This document shows positions 50,101 to 59,063 of a stretch of DNA of 64,000 nt, piece after piece. A model generated the notes under the pieces. That model saw nothing but the letters and a program-made list of their open reading frames with translations. It searched no databases and was not told where the DNA came from. How positions within the stretch are numbered: position 1 is the first letter of the stretch; every line of letters starts with the position of its first letter. Both the position numbers and the translations under genes were made by a program. Source of the DNA: Nakamurella deserti (GTDB taxonomy: Bacteria > Actinomycetota > Actinomycetes > Mycobacteriales > Nakamurellaceae); the NCBI RefSeq assembly GCF_003260015.1, contig NZ_QCXS01000002.1:496001-560000 (forward strand), given 5' to 3'.

Positions 50101-52554
50101 GCGCGCACTGCAATTCTGAACGACTTCGCGGTGGAGCGGCAACGTGAGCTGCGCATCGAGGTCAGCGCGGACCTGGAGGCGGCGGCCGTCCTCATGAGCG
50201 ACATGGCGGCAACCGGCGTCGGTGACATCGACGAGTGGTGTCGATTCCAGCACGAACGAACCTGGTTCACGTCGCACGGGCTGGCCGACGTACTCGATGC
50301 CGTCCAGCAGGCGCGAACCGACAAAGATGTGCTGTCGGCCTGTTTCGAAACCGCGATGCTGCAGGCATGGGCCGATGAGACCATCCGAACCGACGACCGT
50401 CTGACGCAATACAGGTCGAAAGAGCGCGACGCTCTGGTCACCCACTTCCGGGATCTCGATCGACAGCTCGTCCAGGACAGCTACTCGGTCGTCGCCGAAC
50501 GATGCAGCGCCCGCCGGCCTCGCTCGCTTCGCAGCAGGGCGGCCCAGGTCATCGCTCGCGAAGCGCAGAAGAAGACCCGGCACAAGCCCATTCGCGCGCT
50601 GTTGTCCGAGACCGCCGAGCTGGTGCAGGAACTCAAGCCGTGCTTCATGATGAGCCCGCTCTCCGTCTCGCAGTACCTCCCGGCGGACCTGCGTTTCGAC
50701 GTCGTCATCTTCGATGAAGCCTCACAGGTGCTGCCGGCAGACGCGATCAACTGCGTCTACCGCGGTCAGCAACTCGTGGTGGCGGGGGACCAGAAGCAGC
50801 TGCCGCCGACCGACTTCTTCGCCAGTGGCGAGGACGAGGACGAGGACACCGATCTCGACTCCTTCCAGTCGGTACTGGACCTGGCCAAGGGTGCCGGAGC
50901 GTTGACCTCCCTGCCGCTGAGCTGGCACTACCGCAGTCAGCACGAAGACCTGATCACGTATTCGAACTATCGCTTCTACGACGGCAAGCTGAGCACCTTC
51001 CCGGGTGCGGTGTTCGATGCGCCCGACCTGGGTGTCGAGCTCATCGTGGTGAACGGGCAGTACCGACGTGGTGGTGCCCGCGACAATCCGGTCGAGGCAG
51101 CGAAGGTCGCCGAGCGGGTCGCGCATCATCTGCACGAGCATCCCGAGCTGTCGCTGGGGGTGGTGACATTCTCTGCGGCTCAGGAGGATTGCGTTCGGGC
51201 AGCGCTGGAACAGCGGGCGGACACGGACCCGGCTTTGCGGGGCTTGCTCGGTGACCACGACCGTCTCGACGGGTTCTTCGTCAAGAGCCTGGAGAACGTC
51301 CAGGGTGACGAACGGGACGTCATCTTCTTCAGCATCGGCTACGGGCCGGACGAGTTCGGCAAGATGACGATGAACTTCGGCCCGTTGAACCGCGAGGGTG
51401 GCTGGAAGCGCCTCAATGTGGCTATCACCCGTGCGCGCCGCCGCGTGGAAGTGGTGAGCTCGTTCCGGGCCAGTCAGATGACCGAAACGCAGTCGGAGGG
51501 TATTCGCCATCTACGCGGGTACCTCGACTTCGCCGAACGAGGAATGGCTGCTCTGTCCACGGACTCGGTCGAGAGCCTGGGCGATGCGGAGAGCCCGTTC
51601 GAGGAGCAGGTGCTGCAGGTTATCCGCTCGTGGGGTTACGACGCCGTCTCGCAGGTGGGAGCCGCCGGATATCGCATCGACATCGCGATCCGTCACCCGG
51701 ATCGGCACGGTTCATTCGTGCTGGCCGTGGAATGCGATGGCGCTGCCTACCATTCGGCGAAGACCGCGCGCGATCGTGACCGACTGCGTGAGGCGGTGCT
51801 GGTCGGACTCGGCTGGACCGTGCACCGGATCTGGGGAATCAGTTGGTGGCGAGACCGCGTCGTCCAAGAGACTCAATTGCGGTCAGCCATCGAACAGGCC
51901 GTCGCCGCCAGCGATGGCGATGCGCTGCCGGCGCTCGTTCCGATGCGGAGTTCGACCGTCGAATTCGAGGTCGTCGACTTCGACGCCCGACCCGATTGGG
52001 CGTTGCCATATGTTGCCGCCGACATCGAGGCGGACTTTCTCTACGACCCGAAGACGCCGGACGCCCTGCCGTCGCTACGGCGGTACTTCGGCAAGGTCCT
52101 CGCGGTGGAGGCGCCCATTCATGAATCGTTGATCTACGCGCGCTTCAATGACGACTGGGGGGTCGGGCGGATGGGCAGCTTGATCCGAGGCAACGTCGAC
52201 CGTGCCCTCGCGAAAGTCGTCATCGACGGGCAGTCCGTGGTCCGGGACGACTTCGGGTTCTACCGCGTGCGGGACGCACGTGCCGCTGCGGTCCGCGTGC
52301 CGGCCGATCACGGCACGGTTCGCAAAGTGATCCAGGTTCCGCCCGAGGAGCTGGAGTTGGCGGCGCTGAACGTCATCAGGGACGCGGTTCTGGCCGACCG
52401 CGAGGCAACGCTGCAGGCGGTGGCCCGACTGTTCGGGTGGCGGCGGGTTGGTGCCGACATCCACAGCGCGATTGAGAGCGCGATCTCACGTCTCGTTGGC
52501 CAGGGATCGGTGGAAAGCGTTCGCAACCAGGGCCTTCGGATCGCCGACGCGTGA
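47104..52554 (+). CDS. Giant DUF4011-helicase-endonuclease (Hhe-like defence protein)
   Basis: 1816 aa. N-terminal DUF4011 region (LIALDRRQRLLYFKHTKSSS), then a superfamily 1 helicase split by a long insertion: Walker A GPPGTGKSQT near 306, Walker B VIFDEASQ near 1201, VVAGDQKQLPPTDFF near 1224, and motif VI NVAITRARRRVEVVSS near 1437. A PD-(D/E)xK/Vsr-like nuclease (MTES_1575 type) follows: SPFEEQVLQVIRSWGYD near 1496, YRIDIAIRHPD near 1521 and LAVECDGAAYHSAKTARDRD near 1539. The C-terminus has a DUF3320-like segment. This DUF4011-helicase-Vsr layout is that of an antiviral gene reported in a published defence screen (Hhe, named from memory). It probably unwinds and cuts foreign nucleic acid. 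Its stop is followed by an ATPase gene that starts or nearly starts on it. Confidence 0.85.
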   Translation: MTAQTELTASLEDKLNRQLEQWRRSLIALDRRQRLLYFKHTKSSSFEVVAPGPVEIASDLNGGSVLLAARQAGLAADDEGYDGLHALVSDKTPVEVERGLKRLDTVSKQVYADRGLWTLNLGLGMLEWIDPDDGKPALAPLVLLPVELSRAGVGQPYELSRTEDEPMFNAALRHKLDALGIDLPDIDIDDVDVDGIMRSLATAILDRPGWSVLGRTVLTTFTFHKEAMFRDLGENLATVAAHPMVQLLALGPDSPSAHSLSFDPVDESTLDETFPPEQLVSILDADGSQRRCILAVKAGQSFVMDGPPGTGKSQTIANMVVELMADGKTVLFVSEKAAALDVVRNRIGGAGLDNFLLELHSHAATRKHVVEELHAALTQQVRVSHRFGESDVQTLTEARRQLTQYANAMNETRKPFNRTMFWALGRIAELDAPVRVTPLRSPQHAQLTGGQLAEVLEHARRLGSAWRPVVEGDDFLWAGLAADDLDNADAQRMSSAAAEAGRAADALISRIHAVDEDLGVAMSMSEPDIRRRLQLLDLASRNPNPPDMWLTAPEIAHLLPLIAARESTVGDLLGARGRLEASVGDRWPDVEHERLADLDTLSRASWKPELTLKATEVGHQAGFLEAAAPWLRAMSQDAARLARLLGMREARIDAASAMTYAKLAGLGSAPQRPEAEWLNPAVYQAVQESMTVLAPLVELVRRRDEAMREVFSAQALDLELSTLHIRFRDTYKGFAKFSGPARADRKALKEVTISGKLDKGVLAHLGEAAEWQKAHRELATREQRFAPALGPRYERLDTDFARIAGAVEVAEKAVRLAGADLDSARLAGQLAAGAVPDPSLVPLSMKLSAGLSQWEEQSAANLGVTARLALRNLTLDEAASWCEQQRAALVAPLQAIEHVAVLAGRDVTVDEARTVLLTAREVQIAATTLESTRDVDESTFGALWGGTDTDWSVVRSALSWSEQVRTALSGPVAPTVAQNFGTVAMTPVQLASRINDWERARTAILNDFAVERQRELRIEVSADLEAAAVLMSDMAATGVGDIDEWCRFQHERTWFTSHGLADVLDAVQQARTDKDVLSACFETAMLQAWADETIRTDDRLTQYRSKERDALVTHFRDLDRQLVQDSYSVVAERCSARRPRSLRSRAAQVIAREAQKKTRHKPIRALLSETAELVQELKPCFMMSPLSVSQYLPADLRFDVVIFDEASQVLPADAINCVYRGQQLVVAGDQKQLPPTDFFASGEDEDEDTDLDSFQSVLDLAKGAGALTSLPLSWHYRSQHEDLITYSNYRFYDGKLSTFPGAVFDAPDLGVELIVVNGQYRRGGARDNPVEAAKVAERVAHHLHEHPELSLGVVTFSAAQEDCVRAALEQRADTDPALRGLLGDHDRLDGFFVKSLENVQGDERDVIFFSIGYGPDEFGKMTMNFGPLNREGGWKRLNVAITRARRRVEVVSSFRASQMTETQSEGIRHLRGYLDFAERGMAALSTDSVESLGDAESPFEEQVLQVIRSWGYDAVSQVGAAGYRIDIAIRHPDRHGSFVLAVECDGAAYHSAKTARDRDRLREAVLVGLGWTVHRIWGISWWRDRVVQETQLRSAIEQAVAASDGDALPALVPMRSSTVEFEVVDFDARPDWALPYVAADIEADFLYDPKTPDALPSLRRYFGKVLAVEAPIHESLIYARFNDDWGVGRMGSLIRGNVDRALAKVVIDGQSVVRDDFGFYRVRDARAAAVRVPADHGTVRKVIQVPPEELELAALNVIRDAVLADREATLQAVARLFGWRRVGADIHSAIESAISRLVGQGSVESVRNQGLRIADA

Positions 52555-52610
52555 GCCCGGCCACCACGCGGCGCGTGCTCCAAACCCCACCTGATCAGAG
52601 AGTTGACCCG

Positions 52611-55046
52611 ATGACCGAAGATACCCTGATCACGACTGTCCTCGACCTGGCAGACGCCGACACATCGTTGTCCGAGGACGTCAAGCTGCTCATCTTGGCC
52701 GCGTTGGACAGCGACGAGACCCTGTCCTCAGTGATAGAGCTCGGCCCGGGTACGGCTGCGCCAGCGGCCCCTGAGCACGCTGACCCGGTGCAGCCGGTCG
52801 GTGCGTACTTGAAGTCGATCAAGGTTTCAGGGTTCCGAGGTATCGGTCCGCAGCTGTCGCTGGCGCTCAGCCCCAGCCCGGGCCTCACCGTCATCGCCGG
52901 CCGGAACGGGTCGGGTAAGTCGTCCGTCGCTGAGGCGTTGGAGTTCGCCATCACCGGTCAGAGCTACCGCTGGGCGAACAAGTCAAAGGTTTGGAAGGAC
53001 AGCTGGCGGAATCTGCACACTGCGGACAAGGCGGAGATCCGTATCGAGATTGCGGTAGAGGGACAGGGCGTGACCACGGTCGGCCTCGATTGGTCTTCGA
53101 CGGCTCATCTCGACGACTGCGCGCGGTGGGTCCAACGACAGGGGGCGCCCCGGCAGCCCGGGCTCGACAGCCTCGGATGGTCTGTCCCGATGGAGCTCTA
53201 CCGGCCGTTGTTGTCCTACGACGAGCTCGGCGGCCGGATGGAAGCCGAGCCGAGCAAGCTCCACGACGCGTTGGAGAAGATCCTCGGTCTGCAGCAACTG
53301 AATGATGCGTTGACGCGGTTGACCGCGCAGTCGAAGGCGCTCAGCGCGCCACAAGCCGAGGCGAAACGACTTGTGGTGGGACTCAAGTCGAAGCTGGAAG
53401 CATCAGGCGATTCTCGGGCTGCGACTGCACTCGCGCAGCTCAGGAAGCGGGCACCGGACCTGGGCGCGATTTCCTCGCTTGTCACCGGGGCGTCCGGATC
53501 AGTCGATCAGGGCCTCGATGTACTCGAGCGACTGAGTCGGTGGTCGGTCCCTACAGAATCAGACGTAGCTGCTGCAGCTGAAGCTCTCGAGTCCGCCGTC
53601 CAGGGCATGGTCGACGTGGCGAACGCTGCCGGGCAGATGCTCCGCGAGCGATCACAAATCCTGAAGCGCGCGGTGGAACTCCACGCGAAGCACGGTGATC
53701 AGCTTTGCCCGGTGTGCTCACAAGGGGAGCTCAACGCGGAGTGGGCGACCGTCGCGCGCGCCGAGGTGGACGCGGCGCACGCCGAGATCGCCGACATCGA
53801 TAGGGCGCAGGGGGCGCTGGAGGAAGCCCGGCGCGTCGCCGTGGACATCGTCCGCACCACCCGAGAACTGCCGGCCGTCACAGACGCAGAGCTCACGCTG
53901 CTCGGACCCGCCGCGGCGGCCCAAGCCAACTGGCTGGCCGCGCCAGCGGGGGATGTCCAGCTCGCCACGCATCTGCGAGAAGCCTTCGCGCCATTGGCGG
54001 AGGCGTTCGACGGCCTCCGCGTGCAGGCCGCCGAACTGCTGACGCAGCGGGAGGATCTGTGGTCGCCGTTGGCGCTCGAGCTGAGTTCATGGCTCAGGCT
54101 TGCCACTGCCGCCGGCGAGAACGGACCGATGACGGATCGGGTCAAGGCCGCGGCTGAGTGGCTCAAGCAGAACGGCGCCGCTCTGCGGAACGAGCGGCTG
54201 CAGCCTATCGCCGGTCGGGCCCGGGCGATCTGGGCGATGCTCCGTCAGGAGAGCAACGTCGACCTCGGAGCCATCAGGCTCACCGGTAGCGGTACACAAC
54301 GCAAGGTCGACCTGCGCGCGGAGGTCGACGGCACCGAGGCGGGTGCGCTCGGGGTGATGAGCCAGGGGGAGTTGCACGCGTTGGCACTGTCCCTGTTCCT
54401 CCCGCGAGCCACCGCACCTCAGAGTCCCTTCCGCTTCGTCGTTCTCGACGACCCGATCCAGGCGATGGACCCGTCGAAGGTCGAGGGATTTGTCCAGGTC
54501 ATCAGCGAGCTGGCCCTCGACCGTCAGGTCATCGTGCTGTCTCATGATGACCGGCTGCCGGAGGCGGTACGGCGATCCGGTGTTGACGCCGGGATTGTCG
54601 AGGTGACCCGCGGTGCGGACTCGCAAGTGACGATCAGCAGCGCCGCAGACCCTGCTAGTCGGTACCTCGATGAGGCTTGGGCGGTCGCCAGGGATGAGAA
54701 CGTGCCGACGACCATCAAGGACAAGATCACCCCTGGCCTGTGCCGGATGGCGTTGGAGTCTGCGGCGCGAGACGTGTTCATGAGCAACGCTTTCAGCCAG
54801 GGACTGTCGCGGGTGGACGTGGAATCAAGGTGGCAGGACGCCAAGCGGACCGCCGAACGCGTGGCCCTGGCGCTTCACGGAGACCGCAAGGCGTCGATCG
54901 ACGGATGGGTTGACGGCGACTCCAAGCGGAGGCGGGCGCTCCGCATCTGCGGACGCGGCGCGCACCAAGGCGCCAACGCTGACCACCTCGATGAGATCAA
55001 AGACGTGAAAGCAGCGGTACACGCCGTCAGATGGGCGAAGAAGTGA
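52611..55046 (+). CDS. SMC-like AAA ATPase with a zinc-hook-type motif
   Basis: 811 aa. RecN/Rad50-type ABC ATPase: Walker A VIAGRNGSGKSSVAEALEFA near 95, a coiled-coil-rich middle with CPVCSQ near 365 (a CxxC as in Rad50 hooks), Walker B FVVLDDPIQAMD near 608 and SHDDR near 643. A further C-terminal domain follows (TPGLCRMALESAARDVFM, and GRGAHQGANADH), which is outside the ABC core and may be the effector. The GTG at 52551, overlapping the helicase stop, is possible, but codons 1-20 from it have poor third positions, so the ATG at 52611 is preferred. It probably works with the upstream helicase and the downstream small protein. Confidence 0.8.
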   Translation: MTEDTLITTVLDLADADTSLSEDVKLLILAALDSDETLSSVIELGPGTAAPAAPEHADPVQPVGAYLKSIKVSGFRGIGPQLSLALSPSPGLTVIAGRNGSGKSSVAEALEFAITGQSYRWANKSKVWKDSWRNLHTADKAEIRIEIAVEGQGVTTVGLDWSSTAHLDDCARWVQRQGAPRQPGLDSLGWSVPMELYRPLLSYDELGGRMEAEPSKLHDALEKILGLQQLNDALTRLTAQSKALSAPQAEAKRLVVGLKSKLEASGDSRAATALAQLRKRAPDLGAISSLVTGASGSVDQGLDVLERLSRWSVPTESDVAAAAEALESAVQGMVDVANAAGQMLRERSQILKRAVELHAKHGDQLCPVCSQGELNAEWATVARAEVDAAHAEIADIDRAQGALEEARRVAVDIVRTTRELPAVTDAELTLLGPAAAAQANWLAAPAGDVQLATHLREAFAPLAEAFDGLRVQAAELLTQREDLWSPLALELSSWLRLATAAGENGPMTDRVKAAAEWLKQNGAALRNERLQPIAGRARAIWAMLRQESNVDLGAIRLTGSGTQRKVDLRAEVDGTEAGALGVMSQGELHALALSLFLPRATAPQSPFRFVVLDDPIQAMDPSKVEGFVQVISELALDRQVIVLSHDDRLPEAVRRSGVDAGIVEVTRGADSQVTISSAADPASRYLDEAWAVARDENVPTTIKDKITPGLCRMALESAARDVFMSNAFSQGLSRVDVESRWQDAKRTAERVALALHGDRKASIDGWVDGDSKRRRALRICGRGAHQGANADHLDEIKDVKAAVHAVRWAKK

Positions 55047-55405
55047 CGGCCCCAGGCGCGCATCTGCTGGAACACGCCGCATCGGTGCTGGAGGGGACGG
55101 TGGTGATCCCGGGAGTGCGGGTGAGCAGGGCCGCGGCCTTCCTCGCAAGGCAGGCGGTTGAGGAGATCATCGAGGACGAATGCAGCTACCTCTCGCCTGA
55201 CCTGCGGCACGCCAGCACCCGGTCGCGGCTGATCATTCTGAGCCAGTTGGCCGACCCCGACCGCGCCCGGTTGATGCTCCGGGCGTGGTCCGGGCTTTCC
55301 GAGGCATGTCACCACCACGCGTATCAGCTACAGCCGACGACGAGCGAAGTGCGAACGTTGACGGCACTTGTCGCCGCGCTGGTTGGCGAGCCCACCGATG
55401 CCTGA
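55031..55405 (+). CDS. Small helical partner of the SMC-like ATPase
   Basis: 124 aa. All-helical prediction; segments AAAFLARQAVEEIIEDECSY and RLMLRAWSGLSEACHHHAYQ are followed by LQPTTSEVRTLTALVAALVG. The RAWSGLSEACHHHAY segment recalls remembered small proteins next to defence ATPases, and the fold could be HEPN-like, but the typical R-x(4-6)-H is not certain. The ATG overlaps the ATPase 3' end by 16 bases, so it is translationally coupled. It ends directly before a truncated hsdR, which shows a deletion junction about 20 bases after its stop. Confidence 0.6.
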   Translation: MGEEVTAPGAHLLEHAASVLEGTVVIPGVRVSRAAAFLARQAVEEIIEDECSYLSPDLRHASTRSRLIILSQLADPDRARLMLRAWSGLSEACHHHAYQLQPTTSEVRTLTALVAALVGEPTDA

Positions 55406-55410
55406 AGTCG

Positions 55411-56538
55411 CTCTTGAATCTAGTGGTCAACCCCGGGCTCAAGGGCCGCAGCCTGGACCGGGCGTTCGACACCGACGAGTACAACGTGATGCTGGTGGCC
55501 AACAAGTTCCAGACCGGCTTCGACCAGCCGCTGCTCGTCGCGATGTATTTCGACAAGAAACTCTCCGGGGTTACCGCCGTACAGACCCTGTCCCGCCTCA
55601 ACCGCACTTTCCGAGGGAAGTCCAGCACGTACGTGCTGGACTTCGTCAACAATCCCGACGACATCCTCGCTGCGTTCGAGCCCTACTACCGGCAGACGAC
55701 CCTGGCCGGCCCTTCGGACCCCAACGTCATCCACGACATCCGGGACAAGCTCGACGCCGCGCAGATCTACACCGACTCTGAGGTCGATGGCTTGGCCGCT
55801 GTCTATGGCAACGGCGAAGGTAACAACGCCCTCACGCAGGGGATCACCCCGGGCAAGTCTCGCTTCTTGACCCAGATCGACCAGGCGACCACCGCCGGGG
55901 ACGGACCAGCGCTGGAAGCGCTCAAGCTGTTCCGTAGCGACCTCGGCGCGTACGTCCGCGCCTACGATTTCCTGTCGCAGGTCATCGACTACCGTGACCC
56001 CGCGTTGGAGAAACGGGCGCTGTTCTACCGGTTGTTGTCGCGCGTCATCGTCGACAAGACGGGCGCTGTTGGGATCGATCTTTCCTCGGTCGAGATGACC
56101 TGCTTCAAGGCGCATAAGCAGGACCAGGCGCAGCTCGCCCTCGGCGGCGGTGCCGACCCGCTGCGGCCGATGACCGCCGCCGGCGCCGGGACCGCCAAGG
56201 ACCCCAAGCTGGCGCGGCTGTCGAAGATCGTCACCCAGCTCAACGGGCTCTTCGACGACGTCGCGTTCAGCGACGCAGACCGGGTTGCGATCCACAACCA
56301 CATCCTGGGCAAGATGGCCGAGACCGAGTCCCTGCAGGAACAAGCCAAGGTCAACAACGAGAAGCAGTTCTCCGACAGCCCCGACGTTGGCAAGGCGTTT
56401 GTGTCCGCCGTTGTCGACGCGATGACCAATCACAGCGCCATGAGCGAGAAGCTCCTAGCGAACCAGCACCTCGCGTCCGAGTTTGTCGCCCTGCTCGTGC
56501 CGGACCCGTACCGACAGTTGAAAGACACCGCCGCGTGA
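55411..56538 (+). pseudogene. Type I restriction enzyme HsdR, C-terminal remnant
   Basis: About 375 codons remain of a protein usually near 1000 aa. It opens at NLVVNPGLKGRSLDRAFDTD, inside the helicase's second RecA domain, and includes EYNVMLVANKFQTGFDQPLL and AVQTLSRLNRT (motif VI), then the C-terminal helical domain to KDTAA. The endonuclease and motor N-terminus are missing, and no hsdM or hsdS is in the window. The reading frame is intact from the junction, so the loss looks like one deletion, not slow decay. A short product could be made from an internal start but would lack nuclease and ATP sites. Confidence 0.8.
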
Positions 56539-56551
56539 CTGCCGGCGGGCG

Positions 56552-56581
56552 AGCCCCGCGTGACAGCTGTCGCGCGGGGCT
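56552..56581 (+). terminator. Hairpin terminator after the hsdR remnant
   Basis: AGCCCCGCG pairs perfectly with CGCGGGGCT (56573-56581) across a 12-base loop, 14 bases after the stop. Retained although the gene is truncated. Confidence 0.6.
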
Positions 56582-56687
56582 TGCCTGGATCACGGCGCGC
56601 AGGGGTGTGTCTTGAGCTCAGATAGCTGCATGGCCCAGCAACCGGCGCGGTGGTGGCTGCCGTATGAAGCGATGGTTGCAGACTGAG

Positions 56688-57950
56688 TCAAGCCGCAACG
56701 GCCGGCAGTACGAAGAGTGATCCGTTGGCGTGTTTTGCGATTTCGATGACCACATCGGAAGCGCGGCTGTCGAGGACGACGCCCTCTCTTAGTTCTCGTA
56801 GTCTGTGCGCCGCTGCGAGGAGTTCGTTGACATAACCTCGTGTCACCAATTGGTCCCAGAGCCCGTTCGGCGTTCGAATCTTCAAAGACGAGAGGCGGAG
56901 CAGCACAGACGCGATACCTGCTTCCAGTTGATCCACCCGTTGCTGGTCGGATTTGAGGATACGGAGGAAGTTCTCGAAGGGGTTACCGGCATCGGACTGA
57001 CTGTGTTCGACAGCCTGAAGCACGATGACTCGGCGTTTTAGAGCAATGGCCAACGCCGAGAGTTGAAGGTGCGTACGGAACTCACCGCCAGCGGTCTCGA
57101 TCCCCGGGAACGCTTCGGTGATCTGGTCCATGTCAACGGGACCTTCAGGAAGACCGTCAAGGGCAGCGGTCCAGCCGTCTAGGCGGTCACGTGCCGATTC
57201 GGTGGCTTTGCTGATCGCGTACACCGCGGAGTCGAGGCCGAGTGACGCACCGATCTTGCCTCGGTCGAGGAGCACGGTTGTCGCTTTGTCGATGGCGTCG
57301 CGGCAGCCGTTCAGAGCGGCGCGCTCTGCGTTGAGCTTGTCCCCGTGAAGCTTCTCAAGGAGTTCGGTGATGTGCTGGACCGCCTGCTGTCGCTGGTGAT
57401 CGACGTAAGCGCTGACTCCAACAGCGACTGCCATCAATATGAGCGGCGCAGCGACGGTGAGACCGACAGCGGCAGTTCCGGCTGCTACGGGAACAAACGT
57501 TGCTTGGGCGGCGATGCCGGATCCACCGACCATCGCGCTGTGGATGCCCCCGGCTGCGGCTTTCGACGCCATGGGCTGGACGAGCCCTCGGCCGACCTGT
57601 GCTGCGACCTTAGCCGGCACCACCATTCGGTAGAGCACCTCGCCGGCGGCATCGACCTTTGCTGCTGCAGGCGCTGACTTCGCGGTCTGTGACAGGAGCT
57701 TGGACAGGTGCTGAGCCAGCGGGCTCATCGCATCGAGCCGAATGCCGGAGGAGGAGCGATCCAGCGTCTTCGGCAACGGATGTGCCTCAAGGGTGACTAT
57801 CGGGGATTCGGCGAAGGCTGCGAGGGCTGAGCGCAGCTCGGTGAGCCGATCCGGGGTGATGGAGTCGCCGTCGGCGAGCGACGGAATCCTCGTCCCGCTT
57901 GAGGTGCACAGCGTCCATACCGGGACGACGTATTCATTGGAATCTGCCAT
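56688..57950 (-). CDS. Hypothetical protein with hydrophobic segments in the defence island
   Basis: 420 aa. The N-terminal 130 residues are soluble (YVVPVWTLCTSSGTRIPSLA). Residues about 130-185 hold glycine/alanine-rich hydrophobic stretches (GGSGIAAQATFVPVAAGTAA and LTVAAPLILMAVAVGVSAYV), possibly one or two membrane segments or an insertion hairpin. The C-terminal 230 residues are helical and could form coiled coils (QQAVQHITELLEKLHGDKLN). This arrangement, soluble sensor and membrane hairpin, is seen in several abortive-infection effectors, but no known family was recognised. It is transcribed alone, towards the hsdR remnant. Confidence 0.6.
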   Translation of the reverse strand: MADSNEYVVPVWTLCTSSGTRIPSLADGDSITPDRLTELRSALAAFAESPIVTLEAHPLPKTLDRSSSGIRLDAMSPLAQHLSKLLSQTAKSAPAAAKVDAAGEVLYRMVVPAKVAAQVGRGLVQPMASKAAAGGIHSAMVGGSGIAAQATFVPVAAGTAAVGLTVAAPLILMAVAVGVSAYVDHQRQQAVQHITELLEKLHGDKLNAERAALNGCRDAIDKATTVLLDRGKIGASLGLDSAVYAISKATESARDRLDGWTAALDGLPEGPVDMDQITEAFPGIETAGGEFRTHLQLSALAIALKRRVIVLQAVEHSQSDAGNPFENFLRILKSDQQRVDQLEAGIASVLLRLSSLKIRTPNGLWDQLVTRGYVNELLAAAHRLRELREGVVLDSRASDVVIEIAKHANGSLFVLPAVAA

Positions 57951-58214
57951 GGGTTTCCTTGATGGTGGGCCCGCTCATGTTGAGGCGAGCTGGAGGTCGT
58001 AATGAGTCAGTCAGGGGTGTGCCCTGCGTGCTGTGGTGACGCCGGTCTCTTGTGTCTGGCGATTGGTGCCGGCTGAAGTATAGGAAGGGTGTCTAGAATG
58101 AGTCGGGTTGTCAGGTTCGCAGGCTTGCTGGCTAGTGTTGGGTGACCTGCGTCAGATGTTCTGTGAGCCAGGTCGACCGCGCCCTGTGGTGCAGAAGTGC
58201 CGGCTGGCGCATCA

Positions 58215-59063
58215 CTACCTCGTGTAGCCGGCCGTAAGTGGGGTCGTGACGGATGCTGGCATGGTGAAGACTCTGCCGGTTTCGTCGATACCCAAGAGGT
58301 TGGCGTCGAAGAGCGCGTGGAGGTCTCGGCGGAGCAAGATGCCGTTATCTACCCGGTCATGGCGGGGTCCTCGGTAAGGCTTGATGTGGGCAGCCTCGAG
58401 CGCCACCTCGACATCACATCCGGTGATGGCGCAGCGGTAGCCATAAGCGTCCATGAGGTCTCCCCGGAACCGGGCGGCGCCTGGCCGGACGGCAATGATC
58501 GCTTCGCGCTTGCGGCGATTGTCATCGTCGCTGAGCGAAGGGTCCGTGCCGAGGTCAGGTCCAAGCGGGTCGGGACCGGCTGCATCAATCCACCGATCAA
58601 TGACTTGGGCGGTTTCCGGATCGACGCGTCGGATACCACGGACGACCTTGCTGAAGCGGAACGGAGCCAACGTCCGGCGTGACAATTCGTGTACCTGCAG
58701 GGCTCGGGTGATGTCACGTCGCCAGATCCACAACGCCGTCCATGTCCCATCAGCCTGCGTGTGCACGTCGTCGACGGTTGCGGCGGCACACAGCGCGCCT
58801 TCACCGCCGGCATAGATCCAGACGATGTCGCCGGGGCGCATCGTGCGATAGCCGTTGAACAGCGGCCAACTGGTTTTCAGCGGCCCGTTCAGAGCCTCGT
58901 CAACAACTGCGAGCCGAGTACCCAGCGCGCGGTCGGTGTCGTTCCAGTAGTTGGGGGACGCCGTGTTGGTGGGAAACAGCCACTGCTGCCGGCCTGCTGG
59001 TGTCGACTTTGGGTCCGTAATGGGAGGTGCATCAAGTACCAGGCGCAGCTCAGTAACAATCAA
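58215..59063 (-). CDS. PUA/EVE-like domain fused to an HNH nuclease
   Basis: 282 aa. The N-terminal half resembles an EVE/PUA-superfamily reader: QQWLFPTNTASPNYWND near 26-42 and RTMRPGDIVWIYAGGEGALC near 73-92. The C-terminal half is an HNH nuclease: YGYRCAITGCDVEVALEAAH with Cys211, Cys216 and His226, NGILLRRDLHALFDANLLGI with Asn240 and His249. Such fusions are predicted type IV restriction enzymes that bind modified DNA and cut it. The start is uncertain: the TTG at 59063 overlaps the lipoprotein gene's stop by 14 bases and lacks a good ribosome site. It fits the defence theme of the island. Confidence 0.8.
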   Translation of the reverse strand: MIVTELRLVLDAPPITDPKSTPAGRQQWLFPTNTASPNYWNDTDRALGTRLAVVDEALNGPLKTSWPLFNGYRTMRPGDIVWIYAGGEGALCAAATVDDVHTQADGTWTALWIWRRDITRALQVHELSRRTLAPFRFSKVVRGIRRVDPETAQVIDRWIDAAGPDPLGPDLGTDPSLSDDDNRRKREAIIAVRPGAARFRGDLMDAYGYRCAITGCDVEVALEAAHIKPYRGPRHDRVDNGILLRRDLHALFDANLLGIDETGRVFTMPASVTTPLTAGYTR

